Of a DNA stretch of 64,000 nucleotides, positions 47,036 to 58,126 are shown in pieces. Where the stretch lies: positions 1 through 64,000 of the forward strand of contig NCSJ02000123.1 in assembly GCA_002812745.2 (NCBI GenBank), read 5' to 3'. The notes below the pieces were generated by a model, which was given only the letters and a program-made list of their open reading frames with translations, ran no database searches and was not told the origin of the DNA. The position numbers and the translations under genes are program-made. Origin of the DNA: Scytalidium lignicola (taxonomy: Eukaryota; Ascomycota; Leotiomycetes). How positions within the stretch are numbered: position 1 is the stretch's first letter; every line of letters starts with the position of its first letter.

Positions 47036-48053
47036 AAAGATGTGGTGGTGATGGTCTGAATGGTGGTGTTTGGGAAATTCAAAGACAAAAGAGAGTCAGT
47101 GCTTAGTTGGGCTTTTTGACCGTGTCTCTTTGTGTTTATATTTGAAGTTAAACTTCGCAGATTTAATTTGATGTCATATGGTGGATGGATATTTAATTTT
47201 AATATCTTTTATTTCCACTTAAAAGTACTGCATATGCATNAAAAATTGGCAGCAGAGAACAAAGACGCTGTTGCATACTAATGTATTGCTTACACAGAAG
47301 AATATTCTAGGTTATCAGGTAGGGAATTAAAAACAAGCTGTTTACCCAACATTCGTAACCAACTAGATGTTCATTGGACATACATATAAAGAGGGAAAGA
47401 ATTAGGAAATAGAAAGGAATCATCATCATTATACAAGCCATCAAGATCACTCAGTCAGTTATATAACCATATCTATATCTTCCCTTGCTCCACAGAGCTA
47501 AATCTACTACTGAGTAACCACCCCCTCAAGCATAAAAATAAAACAGAGGAGAAGAGGAGAGAAAAGGAGAAAAGAAAAAAAAAGAACAAAGGAAAAATAA
47601 GAGATGGACTGACAAAAGAGTTCGTGCCCTACAGTTGCACTAACAACTGTACGCCTACATCTCTGCTAATGTCAGCCACTTGGCCTCATATCATTAGTCT
47701 TAAAGGTTTTCCTTAATTTTTTTGGTTGACCACCTCTTAGAATAACAATTTGACCTGACCGTTCTGCCACAACGGCGCCTTTTGTTGTTCTGGTGCGAGG
47801 ATTTGGCTTATTTGAGTATATATAGGAGGTAGAGCGCTCAAGAACGAAGGTGAGTAAGAAAGTCGCTAGTGAAGTCAAAGTAAAGTCTTAACCTTAGTGT
47901 GTTAATATTTTTTGTTGCATGTCTGATGAAGGAGTAATGATGGCTGCCATGGCGTCAAATGTGGTAGTACCTACCCATCGCCTACTTTTACGCAAAATGG
48001 GATCACACCTATGAGTTACTCATGTGAAACCATCATCGTCAAAATCCTTGTCT
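47036..48053. other. Spacer to the right of the tandem array
   Basis: AT-rich with an A/G-rich run at about 47540-47600 and an N at 47240. A minus-strand open frame at 47672-47878 has no clear start context or family. Nothing called. Confidence 0.5.
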
Positions 48054-48236
48054 CTAGCATGCATTCTCGTATCCTCCATAAGCAGCAGCATCTGAGACGG
48101 AGTGGAAATTTTCCGAAGGAGGGAGACACAAATGCAGGTTGCCGTGTGAGGGAGCAGCGGTGACTGAGGGGGGAGTGGAAGGAATCTGGGAATCAAAATG
48201 TTCCCTCTCTGATTCTAAGTAAGGGTTGTATGACAT
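48054..48236 (-). CDS. Small ORF, possible short protein or first exon
   Basis: ATG at 48236 opens a 60-residue frame: MSYNPYLESEREHFDSQIP, a Ser/Thr/Pro segment, then LHLCLPPSENFHSVSDAAAY and GGYENAC before TAG. Codon use looks more regular than in the surrounding spacer. It may be a real small protein or the first exon of a spliced one, but no downstream exon was found. No family recognised. Confidence 0.3.
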   Translation of the reverse strand: MSYNPYLESEREHFDSQIPSTPPSVTAAPSHGNLHLCLPPSENFHSVSDAAAYGGYENAC

Positions 48237-48838
48237 TATGCTTGTGTTTTAATGCCATGTGAAAATTCATTGACAAGGTGTGACATAAGTTTGAGGTAAT
48301 ATTGTTATCAAGTTTCTTTAGATCAACAAGTCTATTTTCTCTTTGGCTTCTGGTTTTTAATTTTCCTTTGAAAGTAAAGTAGAAAAAGGGTCAAGTTCAC
48401 TGAAAAGGGGTAAATTCAAGCATACGTTAAATGGTAAGGAGTTAGAAGATATGAAGACAACAGAGACTAACTCGGATGCATGATTAACTGGTGATGGGCA
48501 TTCCGCTCCTCTCGACTAATGGAAGTAATCAACGATGATAAGACTGCTGTCTTTTATCCCTGGGAGCACTGGGATGTGGTTAGACTCCATTATAAGCCTT
48601 TGTATCAGAATCCTTGTAGAAATATAACCCAAGGAATACTCAATGTCTTTTCCTTAGCGATAAGGAAAAGACTACCTAGAAAACAAATAAGACGAGACCT
48701 ACCGATATCAACTTACATCTAATAACATTTTTATAATTTTGTCGAATTACACTACAAGACGCAAAATCCCTTTATCAAAAATTGAACTTTTGATAATCAT
48801 GTATATAGATATTCTATCCTCAAATCGGCCCCGACTAC
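48237..48838. other. Spacer at the 3' side of the oxidase gene
   Basis: AT-rich. A + strand frame at 48519-48722 (MEVINDDKTAVFYPWEHWD...) is short and isolated; it could be a decayed fragment. Nothing firm. Confidence 0.45.
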
Positions 48839-50715
48839 TCACTCATTTAACTTGAAGTATCCTGGCTGCAATATTTGGAAGACACCATCGGGATCATATT
48901 TCTTGCTAATTTGTTTCAACTTCTTGTAGTTCTGCGCCCCATAACTGGGGAACACCTTCTGTTCCAAAGCAGCGTAGTTCTGGTACAAGAAAGGGTGACC
49001 TAGACCCATGGAATAGGCGGTGGAGTTGACTCTGTTGATGGTGTTGCGAGCAGCTGCCATTATCGCGTCGTCGTCGGTAGCGCTGGACCAAGAGATGGAA
49101 AGATTGATCACTGGCTGTAGTTAGCATGTATATGAAATTTGGCAGGAAGATGGGGTGGGAAGTTGTTATATAACACTTGGGTAAAGAAAAACAGATGATT
49201 GACATACGTGTCAGTGGTCCATCAGCAGCAGTGATACCCAGAGCATTCCCCCCATTCTGAGTGAAATGAGACGTCATATCTGTGGTGATAGGTTGGAGAA
49301 CAATAGAAGGCAGGATGCCAGAAGCGTTTGCCACGGCTGCAATTTCATCCATGAAGATGTTGACAGAGTCAGTTAACAGTTCAGCAGAGTTCTTAATCAT
49401 CCCGGCCCAGTATGTTTGTCTGCAAAGATGTCAGAATTGGACCAACAATAGTCACCTTTTAGAGGCCCGGTTCTACGGCACACAGTATGGAGGAGAAGAG
49501 CGATTCTCACCTAAAGCCTCCGGGATTTGATGCATTGAATGCCAGCGTTATATTGGTCAGGTTCGTGATAGCGAGGGTATTTGCCACAGGATTAGGGATG
49601 GAAGTGAAGTTCTGGAAAATAGGAGGATTGGCAACAGGTTTTGCATATTCCAAATCCAATGCTTCGATCCAGACCTCCGCGGATTGCACGTATGCATATG
49701 CAAGAATGACGGCGGCAAATGTATCCTGGGGGGCGTTAATATTGAAGTCCGTGAAAGCATCAATGAGAGCGGCTGAAGCATTAGGCAAGAAGGTAAGGCT
49801 GCCACCTAACATTTCGCCTTGAGGGAATGTGAAGAGGTCAAAACGGGTGACGATGCCAAAGTTATTGCCGCCGCCGCGGAGAGCAAAGTAAAGATCCGGA
49901 TAGGACTTCTGGTTTACATCGTGGATGCTTCCATCTGCGAAAACAACCTGAAATGCACTCTGTTAGCTAACAAAATCAAAATCACGCTGACATCGTCGAT
50001 AAGCGTATATTATTATTTCGGTCGACACACCTCATAATTGACGACATTGTCACAGGCCCATCCGTACTGTCCGGAGAAGAATGAGATTCCGCCTCCAAGC
50101 GTCAACCCGCCAACTCCAATATCAGCCACTCTGCCTCCCACGACGGATAGACCCATGGGTTCCAGTTTGGAATAGACATCAAACCATCGATTCCCAGGAC
50201 CTAATGAAGTCACGTTCCGGTCGGCGTTGACGGTAACCTCATTCATATTGACGAAGTCTATGGTCACGCCGCCGTTGATGTTGGAGCCACCCGCGAAGGC
50301 AGCATGGCCACCGCTTTTGACGGAGAATTGACACTCATACTTCTTTAGTAACAGCAAGCCCGTTGAGACATCTTGAGCACAGGTGGGAGAGAGGCGGCAG
50401 GCAGGAGTTGTGGTGGCTTGTTGGACGGACCAGTATCTGGATTCTTCAAAGTCGTATACGGTGCTATTTGGGAAAGCGACTTCACCTGGTAGAGCAGAGT
50501 TCAAAGCATGGCACTGGATGGACGGTGGTTAATTAGTTTACAGTATTGGAGTTTATTAAAAGGTTGATTGACTGTGAGACGGTACGTACCGCCGACGCGC
50601 AGCTGCTTGTTCCTGGGGAGGAGGGGGCATCTCGAGCGTCGATCGCGCCAAATGCTGCTGCTGCAACGGCCTGGTAGAGCAACGCTAGAATCGACCGAGG
50701 GTAGTGAGAACGCAT
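48839..50715 (-). CDS. Secreted FAD-linked oxidase, berberine-bridge-enzyme type
   Basis: Five exons on the minus strand: 50715-50590, 50513-50031, 49947-49511, 49419-49208 and 49110-48839, total 1,530 nt, 509 aa, phases consistent. The N-terminus is a signal peptide ([20 protein letters not shown]). The FAD-binding domain (PCMH type) shows [11 protein letters not shown], whose His is the usual site of covalent flavin attachment, and [20 protein letters not shown]. Next is GQYGWACDN, whose Cys is the second attachment site in bicovalent members. [15 protein letters not shown] follows. The C-terminal BBE domain ends [17 protein letters not shown]. Several N-glycosylation sites are visible. Such enzymes oxidise sugars, alcohols or alkaloid-like substrates outside the cell; substrate unknown here. 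It diverges from the PTH11-like gene over about 1.85 kb. Confidence 0.93.
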
Positions 50716-52566
50716 AATGTCTGCCGCGAGAACGGGCTGACTTGTATGTAGTCAATTGGCTCCAAGGTGAATTAATCCAGCCAGAACCCCCAAAAGATCT
50801 TCGTCGCAAATAAAAAAAAGAGTAGAATGCAAAATGCGGAAAGAAAATACGATGGGCCTATACTGTACTTCCTGCCACCTGCATCCCCTCCCAGGTAAGA
50901 GCTAAAGAAATGGGACAGCATCTTCACCTCTTCCAGTTATGGATCCGGCGGCATAATCAACGTAACAGGACAAGTCTGTTCTGTGTTTCTGTCGACAGGG
51001 AAGCTTTGTGCTGCAAGGAACGGCGTGCTGGTAACCTCCTCGCCTTCCATCTGCAGAAACGAGGCAGTAAGTTACCGGCAGTAGGAAGGAGTCTTTGCCT
51101 AACCCTGCCAGAGCACGTACTGCATCAATTAAGGGGTATATATAATTAAAGCACTTCTAAGGTAATCATTTAATTACCGGCAACATCTGGACATCTGGAC
51201 ATCTGGATATTTACCATCTACAGGAGGAGGAGCCTCAGCCTCAAGTCTCTCCCCGAGCTGGGCCAATGAAATACATGTGTAACGTTATGACGACCGTTGC
51301 ATTCAATCGTTTCTTGGCTGCGGGGAGAGAAAACGGAGGGCCAGGAAGCCCAGGAAACGCCGTTTCGGGACGTGCGTTAAAGGACTTCTCTTCACATTAA
51401 TCACTTGTACTTGTACTTGTACTGTACTAGATACTGTACTGTGCTGTACTTGTAATTACCATACCTTCCCTTCTGTAGAAAGCGCAGATGGGCAACTCCT
51501 CACGCTTCTGGGCAAGTCCCAATCCAGTCCCGTACCAGTTGCCGGGAAGACAGCTCCCCCTTCTGTGCTTATTATTGTCCGCAGTAATTCTGTAAACTTA
51601 ACAGGTTTCCCTCCTAGATGAGCTGGGATCGCCTTCGCGCCCCGTGCAGTCCGTCCTGCCGCGGTGTTTTGGATCTAGGACGGCTCCGCCGGATTTGGAT
51701 TATCCTGCGTATTATTATTATTATTATTATTATTGTAGCCGTTGGTAATAAAAAGGAACACTTGGTCTGTCTTGAGCCAGAGCTTGTGAAGTAACAAAAG
51801 TTCGAGAAAATAGAGTAGAAGAGGACCCCGATCTATTTGCAGCACTTGACGAGATTTGGGCCCCCCCGAAGCTACTTGATACCGTATTCGAATGTATGTA
51901 CGGAACTCAGCCAGAGTTGCTCAATGCTAGAGCACCCCAGAGACCGTGCATCGCGGCTTGCATCTCACATCTCATCAGCGCGGTAATTGCAGTGATTACC
52001 TTCTCCACCTATATCGTAATACTGTACTGCACAATTTAACAAGACCAAAATATATATCCTAGGTTAAATGATTTAGCCAATCGGTTTTGGTACAGCACTG
52101 TCCGTACTTGGACGAAAGGCCCGGTTCGCCACACCAAGGAGGCGACCGCACAAAATCGAGATGCGCAAACATTGGCACGCATGGAACCTTTTGTGCCTGG
52201 ACACGCTGGGAATATGCCATCTGATCGACAATACCTTGTCCCGGGAGTGAATTCGGTGCTATCTTGCTTTTGTTCGGAAGCTTCGTAAGCTCCCTGTGAT
52301 GGCCTGTACGGAGTCTCCTAGAGTCTGGTATTTAGTGCCGTGATTCCTACCATGGTTCTGACACCATCGGCCTGTTCTGGAGAAGGCGAAATGACATCCT
52401 CTCTAGTGTTTCGTCAATAGAGTTAACATGTCAACTTTTTATCTACCTCTCGTTAATCGCCTTTATATGTTGTTGCTCTGATGGAAATTATTAAATAAGA
52501 AGACATCTAGAAGGTCGATACCCTCGTTGTTTTTCTCAGATCGTCCTGTCGATTGAGGAGACGATT
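50716..52566. other. Divergent spacer between oxidase and PTH11-like genes
   Basis: 1.85 kb shared upstream region. It holds a dense TACTG/CTTGTA motif run at about 51408-51460 and again near 52018-52030, an (ATT)8 microsatellite at 51711-51734, and three tandem ACATCTGG units near 51184-51206. No gene seen. Confidence 0.6.
51711..51734. repeat. (ATT)8 microsatellite
   Basis: Eight perfect ATT units in the spacer between the two divergent genes. Confidence 0.95.
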
Positions 52567-53815
52567 ATGGTTTCGCAGAACATATCGCAGACGGCTGACA
52601 GGGTAGGTTTCCATTGTCATTTTTTACAACAGTCTTCGTTGGATTCTCCGCGCCCAAAAGCTGATGTTAAAAGTAGAATGCTCTGATAATAACCATAGTT
52701 CTCTCCTGCGTGTTTGTCATTGCCCGAGGTGTAGCAAGATACCGGAAAACGCGTTCCTTTCCTCTTGCTATAGAAGATCTCTTCCTCCTCCTTGCTCTTG
52801 CTTCCTTCATTGGAATGGCAGGAGTCTATCTCTACTGCTTGCCAATTCTATTCAGATCAGAAGCTATCGGCGCTGGAAAAGAGCGGCCCTATCACGGATT
52901 CAAAGATGATATGACAAATATGCTCCACGGCTTCCTTGCGGCGCAATTGATTTTCTGGCTTTCACTATGGAGTGTTAAACTGTCTCTGTTATTTTTGTTT
53001 CGGAAATTGACCATCGGTTTGCCAGATTATATATATATCTGGACGGGAATTATGGTGTTCACTGTGCTTTCCTTTGTGGGCTGTGTTATCAGCGGTTTCA
53101 CTAGCTGCTCATCCTTGCATGCTTGGTTTACGGCTGGAGCGTGTGAGACAGCGAGAGATGCGACGGCAAAGAAGGCGAGCCTGTATTATTCATTGGCGGT
53201 GGATCTTTTGACGGACTTGCTAAGTAAGTGGTTCTGCCATACTGTTTTGAAGCCGGATTGAAAACTCACTGCATTCTAGTAATGGTGATTCCCATCAAGC
53301 TTCTCTGGACTCTTCGAATTTCGACCTTTGAAAAATTAAGCGTTGGGTTTGCCTTCAGTGTTGGAATCATAACAATGATCATTGCTATAATACGCGTCGT
53401 ATCCTTAGATAATAGCGTTCAAAATGGGGAAGTCAACACCTCCTGGCTTATCTTGTGGGCTGCAATCGAAGTTTGTGTGGGTATGTTGCTTCAATTATCC
53501 ATCTTTCGGGGCATGTAGCTGACATACTGTTTCAAAGCAATCCTTGTTGGCTGTCTTCCTGCCTTTGCGATATTTGTCCGGACCCAAATGACTTCAACCC
53601 GCCGACCAACCTTTTCTTACGACCCCAGCAGTACATCCTACATCCGGGACGGCCGCCACTTAAACAGCAGTAAGAGAAGCCGCGGCAGGAGCGAGAGCTT
53701 CCTACTCAATGACATCGATCCTAACCAAGTCAGGGAGAATATCCACGACCCTAGTATGACAAACAATGGTGGTGTCAGCTGGACCGAAGTCACTGCTAGA
53801 GGTAGAAGGCCTTGA
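52567..53815 (+). CDS. PTH11-like seven-transmembrane protein (fungal rhodopsin-like domain)
   Basis: Later exons are clear: about 52699-53223, 53280-53480 and 53538-53815, with matching phases. They encode membrane segments (DLFLLLALASFIGMAGVYLY, AAQLIFWLSLWSVKLSLLFL, WTGIMVFTVLSFVGCVISGF, LLIMVIPIKLLWTL, AFSVGIITMIIAIIRVV, LILWAAIEVCVAILVGCLPA) and a hydrophilic Ser/Arg-rich tail. An Asp-containing loop (AIEDL) and a Cys pair in the TSCSS...GACE loop fit the family. The 5' end is doubtful: ATG 52567 opens MVSQNISQTADR before a GTAGGT donor, but I found no exon structure that joins it in phase while giving a full first membrane segment. Related Magnaporthe PTH11 is a plasma-membrane receptor for surface cues. 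This protein appears to lack an N-terminal CFEM domain. Ligand unknown. Confidence 0.85.
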
Positions 53816-53952
53816 CTAAATATTCGCATCTGATCAGACTGTCGGATTCAGATTCGATTGAGCGAGAAGGTCGCAAACATTCGCCGATAAGGAGCTGCTT
53901 GCTCTGTCATGTATCTTCCCCCCTACAGGAGATAGTCTCTGGTATCTGGATA

Positions 53953-53982
53953 TGCTCCATAGCTAAGGATAGCTATGGAGCA
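53953..53982. terminator. Perfect 12-bp inverted repeat, 6-nt loop, downstream of the PTH11-like gene
   Basis: TGCTCCATAGCT, loop AAGGAT, AGCTATGGAGCA: a perfect 12-bp stem about 140 bp after the stop codon at 53815. It would lie in the 3' UTR or near the polyadenylation region. It is typed as terminator only for want of a better label; eukaryotic genes do not use hairpin terminators, so its function is unknown. Confidence 0.6.
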
Positions 53983-55583
53983 GTAGATGATGAATACGAA
54001 AGATCGCAAGTGAGGCAAAAGACTTATGGCGATGCTTTGTATTTCTGACTGAGATGTCATTGTGATGGGGGTATGACGGCGAAGGGATATTCCGTGCTAC
54101 GACAAATGTCGAGAATGTGGAAGTGTCGGGGAAGAGGGAAGAATTTGATGAATTGATGATTATGAGGGATGACCATAAAAACAAGCCCGCGATTGGCCCC
54201 AAGCAATGTGATACGGAGAGAGAATATTGGCCGTAGACTTGGGATTGGGAATTTAAGACACGCTATAGAATCAAGGAGTTGACTAAGTAGATGCCGCAGC
54301 GTGTAAATATGTGTATTTAGAGGGGCTAGTGAGAGTCGATATCACAAAGATGTTTATGAACTGGATAAGGAGTAGACAAGAAGAAAAAAAGGATAAAAGT
54401 AGATGGACCTTGAATTAGGTCACGAAGCAAACAGATTTGGGGGTGGGTTCCTTCCGGATTCGGCAAGTCGCACACCTTAGTTTGACCTCACGACATGAAC
54501 GTCCAGCTTCCCCATATGCTCCAGCACCTGCGTTACTACATTATAATGTCTCGGTATAGCACCAATGTGCTTGTGTTTGTAGCTTTGTCTTTGATGAGCT
54601 GGAATTGGCCGGCTCTGCTTCCTGTTCTATGCTGTAACTGCTCTTGTTCTAGTTGCAATGCCATGGTTAACCTTCACTAAAGACCTGCTTGCTAACAACA
54701 AGTGGCAGGTCCATTGAGGCAAATATATATATTTTTTAATCAGAGCCGGAGTTTACAGAAGCTCCGCAGATAAACTGGAAGAGTAGTAGAGGGCCCATAT
54801 CCAGATGTTGTGCTCGGTGCTGCGAGTTTGATCTCTGGTTTCCTCATCATCACTCCTTCCTCACCGCAGCAGCAACGCACCCAACACCAGGCCAGGTCAG
54901 GAGAAAGGGGTCGGGAATAAGTTAAATAAGCCCAGGAAATTGTTATTTGATTTCTGCTGCTTTTGATTTGCCGGTCTCCAGCTTCCAGAAGCAAGGAACT
55001 CGGGCAAGTCGAGCCGCACCGTCTTCACTAACAGCAAGAGGGGGCAAGGCGGAATTGCGACAAATGCGAGTAAATGATGTGATCGCTCAAAACGGCAAGA
55101 ACCTTCTCCTCAACACAACACACAACCACACAACCACGCAAACCACGACCCCTTGTGGACCCCTCGTGGTCTGTTGGACAATCACAGTACTGTGTAGAAT
55201 GAAGAAAAGCTGTCGGCCGCTCGCATTTTCCAGCATTTTCCAGCATTCTGGGTCAAGGAATCCCATCACTCTAGCCTCTTTGGGCCAGGATTGATGTGAT
55301 GATGTGATCTCTCCCATCCACCTACTGTAGCTACCCAACTTCGATAAGACTCCAGTGTGTCAAGGCAGGGACGTTATCTGGCCCCGCGTGCCCCTCTGCG
55401 GAGATGCTGCTGCTTGTGGTTGGGAAATCATGTTCATGTTCGCGATAGTCTCATCGGCAAGGGCTCGATGGAGAATCGGTGTGGGTAATGGATGCTGCAG
55501 CAGGGTGATGCTGACTCTCTTGCTGGGGGAGTATTTCTACGACCTTTGTCGCTCCATGCAGATCGATCTCATCCCCGCTTTCT
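53983..55583. other. Spacer upstream of the MFS permease gene
   Basis: About 1.6 kb with no credible gene. It includes a TACTG-type motif near 55186 and three near-identical GCATTTTCCA-like units at about 55223-55250. Confidence 0.55.
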
Positions 55584-55645
55584 ACATTTTTTTCCTTCTC
55601 GTTCTTCTCTTTTCTCGTTCTTCCTCTCTAGCTCTCGGCGTCTCA
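55584..55645 (+). promoter_or_regulatory. Pyrimidine-rich tract before the MFS permease start
   Basis: A strongly T/C-rich stretch ending about 58 bp before the ATG at 55703. CT blocks of this kind mark transcription starts of well-expressed genes in filamentous fungi. Inferred from position and composition only. Confidence 0.5.
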
Positions 55646-55702
55646 TAATATCAGGTCAACCCAGAGAACCAGCAGTCGCTGCAGACCAGAGACACCTCAT
55701 CA

Positions 55703-57494
55703 ATGGCTTCCTCCGATCCAGAGAAGCACATTGCTGCTTCCCCCGAGCTGCCAGCCAACCAGAGCGACGAGATCTCCCCAGCCGGCTCCCAGCACTTCGA
55801 CGACAACTACGAGGTCTACAAGCATGGCAGGGAGCTCGAGTTTGATGCCGCAGAGACCAAGAGGGTCCTGAGAAAGATTGACTGGCGCATCATGCCTATC
55901 CTCTTTGTTACTTACACTCTCCAGTACCTCGACAAGAACTCCATCAACTTCTCTTCTGTCTACGGTCTGCAAAAGGGAACCCACTTGCACGGTCAAGACT
56001 ACTCATGGCTAGGTAAAGTTGGCGTCCAATCCGAGACAGACCATGAAAATAATATATATATAATTTTTCTTTCTAACTCCTATGCCTTTTTCAGGCTCCA
56101 TCTTCTACTTTGGCTATCTTCTCACCCAGTTTCCATCTGGATACTTCCTCCAGCGCCTTCCGGTCGGTAAATTTCTTTCCTGGGCCACTATAGTCTGGGG
56201 TGTCATCCTCATCACTACTCCAGGATGCAAGAGTTTCGCAGGAATAGCGGTAAACCGCTTCATGCTTGGTGCAGTAGAGGCGACTGTTAATCCGGGCTTC
56301 GTGCTCATGATGTCCATGTGGTATACCTCGGCCGAGCAGCCCCTTCGTCTCGAGATTTACTATTGCACGAATGGTATAGCAACCATGTTTGGTGGTCTCA
56401 TTGGATATGCTGTGGGAAACATCACTACTGGTTTGCCTCAGTGGATGTACGTCTTCCTCATCTTTGGCGCAGTATCCATTGCCTGGGGAGTTGTCAGCTT
56501 GATCGTCCTTCCCGACCTGCCATCCACGGCACGCTTTCTTACTCCTGAAGAACGAACTATTGCCGTCAACCGAGTTGCGGGCAACAGGCAAGGCGTCAAG
56601 AATCACCATTTCCAGACCTACCAAGCGTGGCAGACTGCCAAGGATCCAAAGACCTGGATTTTATTCGTCATGGCAGTGGGAGCCCAGATACCTAATTCAG
56701 CACTGACAAGCTTCGCTAGTATCATCATTGGCAGCTTTGGTTTTGATACGCTTGGAACGCAATACATGCAGATCCCAGGTGGTGCAGTTCAGTTCTTGGC
56801 CTTGATTATTGGTGGTTGGGTTTGTACATATTGGCCGCGGGGGACTCGTTGTATCACGATGATGGTGGCTAACTCGGTTTGTATTATTGGAGCCGGATTA
56901 TTAGTTGGCCTGCCCAACAACAACAAAGTACGTAGCTTCCATTGTTCTTTGACCACCCAACCAATCTATTAGCTCTTTTCTTGGAATTTGGGACAATCAA
57001 ATAGCTGATCAGAACCTCTAATAGTGGGGCCGCCTTGTAGCGCTCTGGCTCTGCTACTTCCAAGGTCTAGGATTTAGCATGAGTTTGACGATGGTATCTT
57101 CCAACGTGGCTGGCTACACCAAGAAGCAACTCACAGCTGCTGTTCTCTTTACTGGCTACTGTGTGGGTAATATTATCGGCCCGCAGACTTTTATTGCAAG
57201 CCAAGCTCGTAAGTAACAGTCACTCCTTCACTGATCTAAACAGTTTGATTTCGTATTGACAGGCTCTATCTAGCCGGCTACCACAGTGCATATATCGCGA
57301 TGCTCGTCGGCTACAGTATCAAGCTATGCATGGTTGTAACCCTTTATATCTATATGTATCGCTCTAACAAGAAGCGTGATGCGGAGCATGCTGCAAGGGG
57401 TGAACTAAGTGAGGAGGAGGAGAGGGAGGCCATTGAAAGAGGAATGTTGGATCAGACGGAGATTGATAATCCAGGATTCAGATATGTTCTTTGA
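55703..57494 (+). CDS. MFS permease, Dal5/allantoate (anion:cation symporter) family
   Basis: Four exons: 55703-56012, 56095-56927, 57025-57208 and 57274-57494, total 1,548 nt, 515 aa, phases consistent. A hydrophilic N-terminus leads to LRKIDWRIMPILFVTYTLQY and LDKNSINFSSVYGL, the usual opening of this family. Next come FGYLLTQFPSGYFLQRLPVG, NRFMLGAVEATVNPGFVLMM with SMWYTSAEQPLR, and a central loop (FLTPEERTIAVNRV). The second half has six further membrane segments, including ALWLCYFQGLGFSMSLTMVS and TGYCVGNIIGPQTF, and an acidic tail (LSEEEEREAIE). Family members import allantoate, ureidosuccinate, nicotinate, pantothenate or similar anions. The substrate cannot be assigned. The last exon uses an acceptor TCTAG|CC because the earlier AG would create a stop. 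Confidence 0.94.
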
Positions 57495-57640
57495 GAAGGC
57501 CATATTGATATGTATCTAACGCATAGATGGATGGTTATAAATGCAAGGCAGAACTCAAAGCTTAGCTTGGAAATTCAGGCCATTAACTCCATGCTAGTAT
57601 TGGTGAGACTAGTTGGGTGTCTGACGAATGAGTGAGAACG

Positions 57641-58126
57641 CTACATCACCACACACTTTTTCTTCTTTCTTCTATTACCTCCAGTACTCCTATTTCCAGC
57701 GGTACTAGTCCCTACACTTCCAGTAACGAACCGCAAAGCCTTATTCCCGCAACTATTCCTATAATTCCCTCCTCCTCTACCTCCCACACCACTATCCCCA
57801 CTAACAGTATGACTACCAACACCAGTATCACCAACATCAACGCTTCGACTATCGATCACTCCATGCGACCTCGACCTCAATCCTGGCACCGATCCTGATT
57901 CATGCGTGCCGTCACCACTACTTCTCTTACCTAAACTAACAGCCTCCCCTAGTCCAAGCCGATCCACAGCCCACAATCCAACCTCCAACTTACCATCCAC
58001 ATTTCTACTCCGCGTTAGTCCTACGACTTTACGGCTAGTGCGGGGCTCGGAAGGGTTGAAGTGGACTTTGTGGCAGCGCCAGGGGGCTGGGTGGCCGGAG
58101 CGAGTTTGGAAGAAGGGGATGGGCAT
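57641..58126 (-). CDS. Uncharacterised ORF with polybasic-CaaX C-terminus
   Basis: ATG at 58126, 161 aa, no introns needed. The first 60 residues look like ordinary coding sequence (MPIPFFQTRSGHPAPWRCHK, VHFNPSEPRTSRKVVGLTRS, VDGKLEVGLWAVDRLGLG). The rest is Gly/Ser-rich and low in complexity. The last residues are RRKKKKCVVM, a polybasic stretch followed by a CaaX box with Met at the end, the classic farnesylation and membrane-targeting signal. No GTPase motifs are present, so it is not a Ras-like protein in this form; an upstream exon was not found. It could be a small lipid-anchored protein or a chance frame opposite the 3' flank of the permease gene. Confidence 0.4.
   Translation of the reverse strand: MPIPFFQTRSGHPAPWRCHKVHFNPSEPRTSRKVVGLTRSRNVDGKLEVGLWAVDRLGLGEAVSLGKRSSGDGTHESGSVPGLRSRSHGVIDSRSVDVGDTGVGSHTVSGDSGVGGRGGGNYRNSCGNKALRFVTGSVGTSTAGNRSTGGNRRKKKKCVVM

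Noticed and set aside
48839..57494. Oxidase, receptor and permease as a biosynthetic cluster
   Set aside because: No synthase, P450, methyltransferase or pathway regulator is nearby, spacing is wide and strands are mixed.
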